Origin: Larix kaempferi
Lineage: Eukaryota > Streptophyta > Pinopsida > Pinales > Pinaceae
Length of the DNA stretch: 64,000 nucleotides
Reading direction: 5' to 3'
Assembly (NCBI GenBank): GCA_027924585.1
Contig: BSBM01000372.1
Coordinates: forward strand, 32,420,001-32,484,000
Numbering within the stretch: the first letter of the stretch is position 1; every line of letters starts with the position of its first letter. The notes under the pieces are model-generated. The model had not been told where the DNA came from. It worked only from the letters and a program-made list of their open reading frames with translations, and did not search any database. A program made the position numbers and the translations under genes. Below, piece by piece: positions 1-8,326 of the stretch.

Positions 1-99
1 TTCTATTTGTGGTACTTCACTTCACAACAGGATCCTTGGTGAAGTAGGTGGTGGTTTTTTAAACATGTCACACGCTTCTTTAAATATTTCTTTATTTTT

Positions 100-1632
100 C
101 TATAAGTTCAATGGAGGTGCTTTCCCAGGATCTTTTCTAATCCCTACTGTTTCTCCAGGGTTCTTCCTAGAATCAGTTGTTCCAGAAGTCGAGGCTTCTA
201 CGTTGTTGTCTTTCCTTTTATCAGCGCCACTTCGCGTTACTGCATTGACACTCTGACCAGTAGGTCTGTTTTCTGATGTGATCAACTGAATGTTAGGATT
301 TGTTGTTTATGTTCTTCTCCATTTCTACATTTCTACCTCAAGTACGAGGTAGTCTTCAATCACATGCTCAAATGATTTACAATAGTTACATGTGGTGCAT
401 GGATTAGTACATTCTATTGATACATGACCTGGCTGACCACAGTTATAGCATATGACCTGGCCTCGTCCTCTTCCTTGATTTTTCCCTGTATTTCTTCTTC
501 TCCTGCGATATCCACCACCGCAGCCTCTAAATCCTCCTTGATCATAGTGGGTGTTCTCTTGCTTTGGTTGATTTTCCTCTTGAACGCGGTACATTCTAGC
601 ACCTCGCATTGCTTCCATATCTCGATTCCTTTCATTTATCAGTTCATAAGCGCGACAGTTGGACTCATCATGTCCAACTGACTTACATAAATTACAATAT
701 AAGTTTTTAGGTGTCTTTACATATTTTTGGATCAGGTAGCAATCCTCAGGCCTGTGTCCTCTGCTTCTAAAAATTTCACACCACAGTGCCTATTTCTAAT
801 TCATATTTATTGGGTTTGGTGCGCCACTGTTAAGATATTCTTGAAATAAGGGGCAATGTTCTATGGTGTGGCCTTCTCCTTTGCATCCTATGCACCAAAC
901 TTCATGTCGTTGTTCATGTCTATGCTCCTTCCCATTCTTCATTCCCTACAATTCTAATGTCAAGGTAGCCAATTGGTTATGGATCTGTATCATCCCAGAA
1001 CTACTTTCTCCAATTGGTGAAGCTTCCAACTTCATCGCAATCTCCAAGGCATCAACATGAGATACAACTTTCTGTTGCATCAATGGTTGTCTGATGTGGG
1101 GCAACAGCGCAGCAATGAACCATTCTTGATGCTGTTGCGGAGCTATAACAAAGGTCACTTGGTCTAACAATGTTTTGAATTTTTGGTCGAATTCCCATAC
1201 TGATTCAGTAGGTTTCTGCTTGATTTCTTTCAACTCTGTTATGCACTGTGATTCTGATTTGGGTTTTTTAAACTCTGTTGCAATCGCGGTCTTGATGTCT
1301 ACTAAGGTTTTTGGTTGTTCTTGAGAATACTTCATAAACCAATGTAGTGCTCTATCTCTAAAAGTAGTGATGAGATGCGCTCTTTTTATAGCATAATTTG
1401 TAACTTGCTTGACACTCCACACGGCGTCGCATAGAAACCAGTGCTGATCAGGGTCTTCCTGACCCGTTCCTTTGAATATCAGTAGTTTTATATAGTTATC
1501 TATCATTCTCCTTCCAGATTGTGTACTAGGGATAGTATTCTGTGGGATAGTCTGAGTCGTAGTGTTGTGAGCACTCGCTCCTGCGGTGTTACTAGTATTA
1601 CTAATCTGTGGGTTGGGCTGCGCGACACTCAC
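100..1632 (-). pseudogene. gag: E1 gag: capsid-like domain plus a row of zinc knuckles, with in-frame stops
   Basis: Gag packages the element RNA in a cytoplasmic particle. One minus-strand frame starts at 1632. The first ~228 codons (to 946) form a retrotransposon gag domain, with WFLCDAVWSV, ALHWFMKY and WEFDQKF. Reading on through stops, the same frame shows CCHC-type knuckles CIGCKGEGHTIEHC (~857-900), CEIFRSRGHRPEDC (second Cys replaced by Phe, ~738-780), CNLCKSVGHDESNC (~655-700) and CYNCGQPGHVSIEC (409-450). A Cys-rich tail follows (~349-405), then VNAVTRSGAD (~220-250), typical of the gag-protease junction. Most internal stops are TAG (at 946, twice near 800, at 325, and near 105). 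Function is lost. The domain calls are firm; the number of knuckles in an intact relative is unknown to me. Confidence 0.72.
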
Positions 1633-1797
1633 AGTATGTCGGTTCCGGACTAACAGATTCTGAGGTGTAATACACTGGATTGTGGCTGATAACTAAGTGT
1701 TTGTAGTATTGAGGTCACATGGAATTTCGGTATCTATATGGTTTCTAGATTGTCTGGGTTTCTTCTCGTTAATAAGCTTGTATCTCTTTCCACTTCT

Positions 1798-1802
1798 CAA
1801 AG
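1798..1802. repeat. Left target-site duplication of E2 (CAAAG)
   Basis: CAAAG immediately precedes the TG of the first LTR and is repeated exactly after the CA of the last LTR at 13315-13319. A 5-bp duplication is normal for Ty3/gypsy integrase. Confidence 0.93.
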
Positions 1803-2244
1803 TGATCTGAAAACAAGATCTTTGCTACTCTATGACGTTAACATGAATTGCATAAAGAGCATGAATGAAGCTCACAAATCCATAAGAAGAGAACCAAACA
1901 GCATAGACAATACACACATAAAGACAACAAGTTGATAACGGAGTTCGTCCAGGATGGACTACGTCTCCGGGCCTGCTTCTCAATAGGAGGGCCGATCTAT
2001 AATCTCAGCATAAAGGAAAAATACATGGCAATGATACAATGATACCTTGGCGACAATGGCCAGGAAGAGAACCGCTGCCCAAAACACAACAAGACTGCTT
2101 CCAGCAACTCCGAATCCTGAAGACGGTGTAAAACGAGTATAAACACTCGTACCTTCCTCCTGCAGAGCTACACAATCTCCCTTCTCTCCTTTAGCTACAA
2201 AGTCTCTACTCCAAAGCATGAGTGGGAAATGGCAAATGAATGGG

Positions 2245-2252
2245 TTTATATA
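2245..2252 (-). promoter_or_regulatory. E2 LTR TATA box
   Basis: Minus strand CCTATATAAACCC. It lies about 1 kb into the LTR on the coding strand, a usual place for the U3/R promoter. Identical copies are at 7274-7281 and 12303-12310. The start site is inferred about 30 bp downstream, near 2215. Confidence 0.6.
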
Positions 2253-2734
2253 GGTTGGCTTTCCCTTCTTCACATGACTCTCATGGATTCCTTTGGTTGC
2301 AACTAATTTTCCTATCTTGGCCTTGGTTACAACTTCCCTAAGTTGGTTTCCATGTGGTTGGGCTTTTAAGAACATAAACCAAAAATATGGTTCATGCCCA
2401 CATGTCCATGGGTTTTCACATTTAGTTACTTCCCCATAATGACATTTACAAAATCCAACAATAATCCATTACATACCAAAATCCTTCTTTTAAATAGCAT
2501 GTTGGTTTTTTCAACCATAAACCAACTTGTTACAACTTCTTTACAAATATGGCATGTTTGTTTTTGGTTACAACCATGCATTAACTTCATAACAACTCAA
2601 GGAATAAAATAAATGAGTAATATGTGAGTAATTTTTCCACTCACTTCAAATATTAATCATTTTACAATTTCTCATGAGTAAATGCATGAATTTCCTAAAA
2701 CTCATTTCAAGCACAAATGCATGCATGCTAGTCA

Positions 2735-2960
2735 TCATGCCACTTCATCATGCCATGTCACCATGCCACATCATCATGCCATGTCATCATGCCACATCAG
2801 CATGCCATGTCATCATGCCACATCATCATGCCATGTCAAAATGCCACATCATCATGACACATTATCATGCCATGTCATCATGCCACATCAGCATGCCATG
2901 TCATCATACCGCATCATCATGCCATTTAGCATGCCATGTCATCATGCCACATGTCACCTT
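2735..2960. repeat. 13-bp tandem repeat array in the E2 LTR
   Basis: About sixteen units of CATCATGCCACAT alternating with CATCATGCCATGT, giving a 26-bp higher-order unit. Some units are changed (CAG, CAA, TAT starts). The array lies upstream of the TATA box in U3 and is repeated at 7764-7989 and 12793-13018. Apparent His/Met/Cys-rich open frames across it are products of the repeat, not genes. Confidence 0.9.
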
Positions 2961-3038
2961 GTGATTGGTCTGTTGTGTATGGATGCCATGTGTCATCCTC
3001 TGAGTGGTGCCACATCATCATGTTTGTATAGTACGGAT

Positions 3039-3072
3039 GCCACGTGTCACCTTGTCAGTGGTGCCACGTGGC
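3039..3072. promoter_or_regulatory. Paired G-box-like sites in E2 U3
   Basis: GCCACGTGTC at 3039-3048 and the perfect palindrome GCCACGTGGC at 3063-3072, 24 bp apart. CACGTG is the known core bound by plant bZIP and bHLH factors. The same sites occur in all three LTRs. Binding is inferred. Confidence 0.5.
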
Positions 3073-3256
3073 ACCTCTTTTTGCCAAATTTGCCTGTTGA
3101 CCTTATGGAACAGAACGCGATAACTTTCTCATACGGAGTCCGTTTGAGGTGAAACGAACGCCGTTGGAATCGTCTCGACGAGCCCTTCGATATAGTGCTA
3201 GTTTTGCTGAGATTGGAGGACTTCAAAATTTTTCCTTCTTAGATCCTCCTGGATCA

Positions 3257-3268
3257 TTCCTCCCCACT
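3257..3268 (-). other. E2 polypurine tract, unit 1
   Basis: Minus strand AGTGGGGAGGAA sits directly against the 3' LTR start at 3256, where plus-strand DNA priming is expected. The unit 2 copy is at 8286-8297. Confidence 0.85.
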
Positions 3269-3297
3269 GAGAAGCTTTTGGCCTCCAAAAGCCTTTA

Positions 3298-6200
3298 CTA
3301 ATCAACAGATAGGTGAGGGAATCGCTCCCTCACTTTCTCCTTCTCAATCCACTTGGCTTTGCTTGGATGAGTGCCTCTGATGCCCACTCGAGGATAATCA
3401 ACATCACCTCTGCGAGAAGTCCTTGTCCTTCTGTCCAAGATGACATCTTCCTTTAGCTCATCCATGTACTCAGGAGCAAATTCATCAACTGATGGCAATG
3501 AGACATTCTCCCTTTCATCCATGATCATGGGAGGCTCATAGAGTTTCAAGTTCTCCACATTCACCACTGAGTAGATCTGCATGTATGGTGGTAGCTCTAA
3601 GCGAAAAGCATTCGTCCCAATCTTCTCCAAGATGGTGAAGGGACCATATCTAATAGGCTTGAGCTTCTTTCCTTCTCCTTTCATCCTCTCCTTGCTGATG
3701 TGAAGCCACACTTGATCTCCCACCTGAAATTGATGATCAACTCTATGCTTGTCATGGCGAGCCTTGTACTGGGCTTGACTCTTCTCCAACTGCTCTTGCA
3801 CTGCTTGATGTACCTGTTGAACTCTCTGAATGAACCTGCGGGCTTTGTCTTCATCCTTGGAAGCGCTTGAATCAACCTCTCTCCCATAAGTCAAGTCCAA
3901 TGGAGTCTTTGGCAAGTACCCAAAGCATGTCTCAAATGGCGAGCTCTGAGTGGAAGAATGCATAGCCCTGTTGTAGGCATGCTGCACATACTGGATCTGT
4001 TCATCCCATAACTTAGGATGCTTGTTGCAATAGCCCCAAAGCAAATGGACAACTTCCCTGTTGACTACCTCTATCTGTCCGTCAGTTTGTGGATGGAAAG
4101 CGGTGCTCCTCTTCAGCTTGGTGTCCATCATACACCATAACTTTGTCCAAAATTCTCCAAGGAATCGGGAGTCCCAATCCGAGATAATGGACGTAGGAAG
4201 TCCAAAGTGAACCCATACATGCTGAAAGAAAAGAGAAGCAGCCTGCTCTGCAGTGACCTGCTTTTTACATGGCATAAGAATACACATCTTGCTAAACCTA
4301 TCCACGACCACATACAAGTAGTCATGACCCCTCCTAGACATAGGCAAACCCCCCACAAAATCCATGGAAATGCTTTCCCAAGGATGGGAAGGAATAGGAA
4401 GTGGTGAGTACAGCCCCAATTTTCTATTAGTGGGCTTACAAGTAGAGCACATCACACACCCCTTTACATATTTTGTTACAATGTCTTTCATGCGAGGCCA
4501 ATACACAAGTCTTTGCAAATGAGCCAAAGTCTTACCTACCCCAAAATGCCCTGATACAAGAGAAGTATGAGCTTCTCGTATTACATGGACTCTTTCACTA
4601 ATAGGAACACATAACTTGCCCAAATGATAGAGCAACTTTCCCTGCAAATAGTAGTCTTCCACCTGTGGGCCATTGGTTAGCTTCTCATAAATCTCCTTGA
4701 AATCATCATCAGTAGCATACTGCTCAATATAACTTTCATGGGATAAAGAAGCATTTTTCAAGACAATAGATGCAACAATAGAAGGTCTAGAAAGCATATC
4801 TGCCACTTTATTACTAGTACCCTTCTTGTACTTGATAACTGCAGACAACCTGTACATGCCCACATTAGGAAGAGGGGCATCCTGCTGGAGATGAATATCA
4901 TGTTGAATCTCCCTTTTGGGAGGCAAACCTGTAGGTTCCTGAAATATTTCATCATAGTTAGCCACAATATCAATCATAGCCTTCTTATGAGAAGGATCAC
5001 AACCTTTGAAAGCATCGGATGCTTCGGCATCTTTTGCTCTCACAACCATGAGCATGTATCTCTTATTAGTGTTGATGAGTCTCTTCATCTGTCCTGCACT
5101 AACAAGAGTGGTGTTAGCCTTCATACTGTGAGCTCTCACAATGTACTCCACCCCATTTTTGGTGAGATGGTACTTGTTCTCATGACGAAAGAATACTGCT
5201 TGTCGATCATACAAGTATGGGCTTCCCAATACGATACCGCAGATGTCAAGAGGAACAACATCTAAGTCCACCTCATCGATCAACTTTGAAGCAATTGCAA
5301 ACCTTAACCTGCATTGCTTAGTCACCTGTAGCTTAGCATTATCACATACCCATCCAAGAGGATAAGGCTTGGGGTGAGGTTTAGTCTGTATGCCCAACTT
5401 CTTAACAACTGATTCTGAGATCAAATTTACTTGAGAACCCGGATCAAATAATGTTTCAATCTTTGTATGCTTAGACACAACTCTGATGTGAAACAACTCA
5501 CTTCTTCTTTTATCATTTTCTTTAGAAACATGAGTAGAACTTGAACCAGTATGAGGAGTTTTGTTACCTTGCATTCCCACGGCTGTAATCCTGGTTTCAT
5601 CACCTGAGTCGGAACCCAAATCTTGTTGCGCTGTTGCAACGGTCTTTTTCTTCTTTTTGCCTCCAAAATGCTTTGGCCTCTGTTCAGGATGCAACTTCCA
5701 ACAACTTTCTTCATCATGCCCATCAGTGTCACAATGGTTGCAATGGAGCTTTCCTCCTTCCTTCTTGGCAGTAGCTGTCTTCTTGCTCTTGTCTTTTTCC
5801 TTGAACTTGTGGTTGTTGTTGTGCTTGAAAGGCTTCTTCTGATGGTCTTCTTGCAAATGATTCCCCCTGCTCTCAAGATGAGTAGCCTGAACACTTGCTT
5901 CATCCACACTAGTAGGATTCAACAACAGCAAAGTATGGCGTAGATAATGATGAAGAGCACCAATGTACTTCAAAAGAGTGTCAGGAGAATCTAAAGAAAT
6001 ATTCAACTCTAGAGATTTCTTTCTAAATTCTTCAGTAAAGCTCTGAACACTCTGACCCTTGCCTTGTCTAAAACTTTGCCAATCCATCATAGCCTTTTGA
6101 ACATAACCCAACGGATAAAATTGCTTACGTAAAGCAGAAATAAAAGCAGACCACGATGAGAGAAGATTACCCATTTGTTTGCTACCTTGCTGAAGCTTGC

Positions 6201-6792
6201 TTTCCCACCATACAAGTGCGGTGCCTGTCAGCCGAAGTGAAGCCAACTGAATCTTCACATCTTCTTCTTTGATCTGCTGGACTCGGCAATAGACCTCAAT
6301 TTGCCTTATCCAATTGTTTAACTTCTCTGCATTCGCTTCCCCATTGAACATGGGCAAATCAAACTTCACATCGAGCTTCAATAAGGGCTTCTTTTGAGGC
6401 TCTTTGTGAGGAACCTTGGAATGCTGAGAATGAGATGAGGAAGAAGCACTTAAACTTGTGCTTGAAGCTGAAGGTGAAGAGGGAGGCTCAGGAGGCTCTT
6501 CGCCACCTTCCCCTTGGTTAACTGAAGCGTTGCCTTCGTCCTTCACTTCTTTGTCTTCCTTCTTTACTTCACTGCCTTTTCTTTCTTTTGCCATGCGTTC
6601 TTCATAGTCTGCAAACAACTTGTCTACCTTGTCGGCCATCATATAGAAGACCTTGTGAAAGTTTGCCTCCATCTCGATGCGGGCATCATTAGCATCCATC
6701 TTCCTCCTTCGGTGTGCACGTCCGATCTCGGAATTGTAAGGCTCTAATGTACCCTCACCAGCTTGCAGTTTAGCCCTCGTGAGCATCCACAC
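3298..6792 (-). CDS. gag-pol: E2 Gag-Pro-Int polyprotein, RT deleted (unit 1)
   Basis: This is a 1,164-codon open frame. Gag domain is at ~140-310, CCHC knuckle at C351, C354, H359, C364, and a protease-like motif LFDPGSQVNLIS at ~448-459 (DPG, not the usual DSG or DTG). The frame enters the RT approach (LPPKREIQHDIHL, ~623-635) and at 650/651 jumps from GMYRLS to AVIKYKKGTSNKVADMLSRP, the end of RNase H. The RT palm, YxDD and most RNase H are therefore missing. Integrase follows: HHCC at H742, H749, C779, C782; catalytic D811, D872, E908 with exactly 35 residues between the last two; and a chromodomain-like tail (~1113-1160, VILDRRTR...AKWIEKE...FPHL). Intact chromovirus frames are normally several hundred residues longer. 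This copy has W873 and I907 beside catalytic residues where unit 2 has R and T, so it is probably the more damaged copy. Confidence 0.93.
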   Translation of the reverse strand: MWMLTRAKLQAGEGTLEPYNSEIGRAHRRRKMDANDARIEMEANFHKVFYMMADKVDKLFADYEERMAKERKGSEVKKEDKEVKDEGNASVNQGEGGEEPPEPPSSPSASSTSLSASSSSHSQHSKVPHKEPQKKPLLKLDVKFDLPMFNGEANAEKLNNWIRQIEVYCRVQQIKEEDVKIQLASLRLTGTALVWWESKLQQGSKQMGNLLSSWSAFISALRKQFYPLGYVQKAMMDWQSFRQGKGQSVQSFTEEFRKKSLELNISLDSPDTLLKYIGALHHYLRHTLLLLNPTSVDEASVQATHLESRGNHLQEDHQKKPFKHNNNHKFKEKDKSKKTATAKKEGGKLHCNHCDTDGHDEESCWKLHPEQRPKHFGGKKKKKTVATAQQDLGSDSGDETRITAVGMQGNKTPHTGSSSTHVSKENDKRRSELFHIRVVSKHTKIETLFDPGSQVNLISESVVKKLGIQTKPHPKPYPLGWVCDNAKLQVTKQCRLRFAIASKLIDEVDLDVVPLDICGIVLGSPYLYDRQAVFFRHENKYHLTKNGVEYIVRAHSMKANTTLVSAGQMKRLINTNKRYMLMVVRAKDAEASDAFKGCDPSHKKAMIDIVANYDEIFQEPTGLPPKREIQHDIHLQQDAPLPNVGMYRLSAVIKYKKGTSNKVADMLSRPSIVASIVLKNASLSHESYIEQYATDDDFKEIYEKLTNGPQVEDYYLQGKLLYHLGKLCVPISERVHVIREAHTSLVSGHFGVGKTLAHLQRLVYWPRMKDIVTKYVKGCVMCSTCKPTNRKLGLYSPLPIPSHPWESISMDFVGGLPMSRRGHDYLYVVVDRFSKMCILMPCKKQVTAEQAASLFFQHVWVHFGLPTSIISDWDSRFLGEFWTKLWCMMDTKLKRSTAFHPQTDGQIEVVNREVVHLLWGYCNKHPKLWDEQIQYVQHAYNRAMHSSTQSSPFETCFGYLPKTPLDLTYGREVDSSASKDEDKARRFIQRVQQVHQAVQEQLEKSQAQYKARHDKHRVDHQFQVGDQVWLHISKERMKGEGKKLKPIRYGPFTILEKIGTNAFRLELPPYMQIYSVVNVENLKLYEPPMIMDERENVSLPSVDEFAPEYMDELKEDVILDRRTRTSRRGDVDYPRVGIRGTHPSKAKWIEKEKVRERFPHLSVD

Positions 6793-6817
6793 TCACAATC
6801 CAACGTCAAATAGACCT

Positions 6818-6829
6818 GCTCTGATACCA
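6818..6829 (-). other. E2 primer-binding site, unit 1 (initiator Met tRNA type)
   Basis: Minus strand TGGTATCAGAGC, two bases from the LTR edge at 6832, matches the common plant PBS complementary to initiator tRNA-Met. The unit 2 copy is at 11847-11858. Confidence 0.92.
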
Positions 6830-6831
6830 CA

Positions 6832-8285
6832 TGATCCGAAAACAAGATATTTGCTACTCTATGACGTTAACATGAATTGCATAAAGAGCATGAATGAAGC
6901 TCACAAATCCATAAGAAGAGAACCAAACAGCATAGACAATACACACATAAAGACAACAAGTTGATAACGGAGTTCGTCCAGGATGGACTACGTCTCCGGG
7001 CCTGCTTCTCAATAGGAGGGCCGATCTATAATCTCAGCATAAAGGCAAAATACATGGCAATGATACAATGATACCTTGGCGACAATGGCCAGGAAGAGAA
7101 CCGCTGCCCAAAACACAACAAGACTGCTTCCAGCAACTCCGAATCCTGAAGACGGTGTAAAACGAGTATAAACACTCGTACCTTCCTCCTGCAGAGCTAC
7201 ACAATCTCCCTTCTCTCCTTTAGCTACAAAGTCTCTACTCCAAAGCATGAGTGGGAAATGGCAAATGAATGGGTTTATATAGGTTGGCTTTCCCTTCTTC
7301 ACATGACTCTCATGGATTCCTTTGGTTGCAACTAATTTTCCTATCTTGGCCTTGGTTACAACTTCCCTAAGTTGGTTTCCATGTGGTTGGGCTTTTAAGA
7401 ACATAAACCAAAAATATGGTTCATGCCCACATGTCCATGGGTTTTCACATTTAGTTACTTCCCCATAATGACATTTACAAAATCCAACAATAATCCATTA
7501 CATACCAAAATCCTTCTTTTAAATAGCATGTTGGTTTTTTCAACCATAAACCAACTTGTTACAACTTCTTTACAAATATGGCATGTTTGTTTTTGGTTAC
7601 AACCATGCATTAACTTCATAACAACTCAAGGAATAAAATAAATGAGTAATATGTGAGTAATTTTTCCACTCACTTCAAATATTAATCATTTTACAATTTC
7701 TCATGAGTAAATGCATGAATTTCCTAAAACTCATTTCAAGCACAAATGCATGCATGCTAGTCATCATGCCACTTCATCATGCCATGTCACCATGCCACAT
7801 CATCATGCCATGTCATCATGCCACATCAGCATGCCATGTCATCATGCCACATCATCATGCCATGTCAAAATGCCACATCATCATGACACATTATCATGCC
7901 ATGTCATCATGCCACATCAGCATGCCATGTCATCATACCGCATCATCATGCCATTTAGCATGCCATGTCATCATGCCACATGTCACCTTGTGATTGGTCT
8001 GTTGTGTATGGATGCCATGTGTCATCCTCTGAGTGGTGCCACATCATCATGTTTGTATAGTACGGATGCCACGTGTCACCTTGTCAGTGGTGCCACGTGG
8101 CACCTCTTTTTGCCAAATTTGCCTGTTGACCTTATGGAACAGAACGCGATAAATTTCTCATACGGAGTCCGTTTGAGGTGAAACGAACGCCGTTGGAATC
8201 GTCTCGACGAGCCCTTCGATATAGTGCTAGTTTTGCTGAGATTGGAGGACTTCAAAATTTTTCCTTCTTAGATCCTCCTGGATCA
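6832..8285 (-). repeat. E2 LTR2 (shared middle LTR, mosaic)
   Basis: 1,454 bp. It serves as 5' LTR of unit 1 and 3' LTR of unit 2. At 6837, 6849 and 7046 it carries the LTR3 base. At 7379, 7868, 7894, 8003, 8058 and 8147 it carries the LTR1 base. One private change is at 8153. The TATA box is at 7274-7281 and the 13-bp array at 7764-7989. Confidence 0.95.
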
Positions 8286-8326
8286 TTCCTCCCCACTGAG
8301 AAGCTTTTGGCCTCCAAAAGCCTTTA

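Larger units (their letters stand above)
1..1802 (-). mobile_element. E1: old Ty3/gypsy element, 3' part (continues off left edge)
   Basis: The minus strand carries a decayed gag reading frame that runs to the left edge, so protease and the rest of pol should lie outside the window. The element is interrupted after 1802 by E2. Its leader and 5' LTR resume at 13320-15855, because E2 is flanked on both sides by the same 5 bases, CAAAG. The stretch 1633-1802 between gag and the E2 insertion is leader with no open frame. The split is well supported; lineage within Ty3/gypsy is not assigned. Confidence 0.75.
1803..3256 (-). repeat. E2 LTR1 (3' LTR of unit 1)
   Basis: TGATCT...GGATCA, 1,454 bp. 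On the minus strand it starts at 3256. It holds a 13-bp tandem array (about 2735-2960), G-box sequences near 3040-3072 and a TATA box at 2245-2252. It differs from the other two LTRs at 1808, 1820 and 2017. Confidence 0.95.

Noticed and set aside
1980-2375. 131-codon minus-strand open frame repeated at 7009-7404 and 12038-12433
   Set aside because: It lies in the LTR just downstream of the TATA box (R/U5), is repeated only because the LTR is, and shows no domain. A short leader ORF is possible but unsupported.
2735-2960. Possible CRISPR-like array
   Set aside because: Contiguous short repeats with no unique spacers, in an LTR of a plant element.
2674-3152. Two overlapping His/Met/Cys-rich open frames (also at 7703-8181 and 12732-13033), resembling a metal-binding protein
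   Set aside because: They are translations of the 13-bp LTR repeat; stops are absent because of the repeat, and the frames lie antisense in U3.
5561-5943. Plus-strand Leu/Phe-rich frames (also at 10590-10972) that look like a membrane protein
   Set aside because: They are antisense shadows of the Lys/Asn/Gln-rich gag region of E2.
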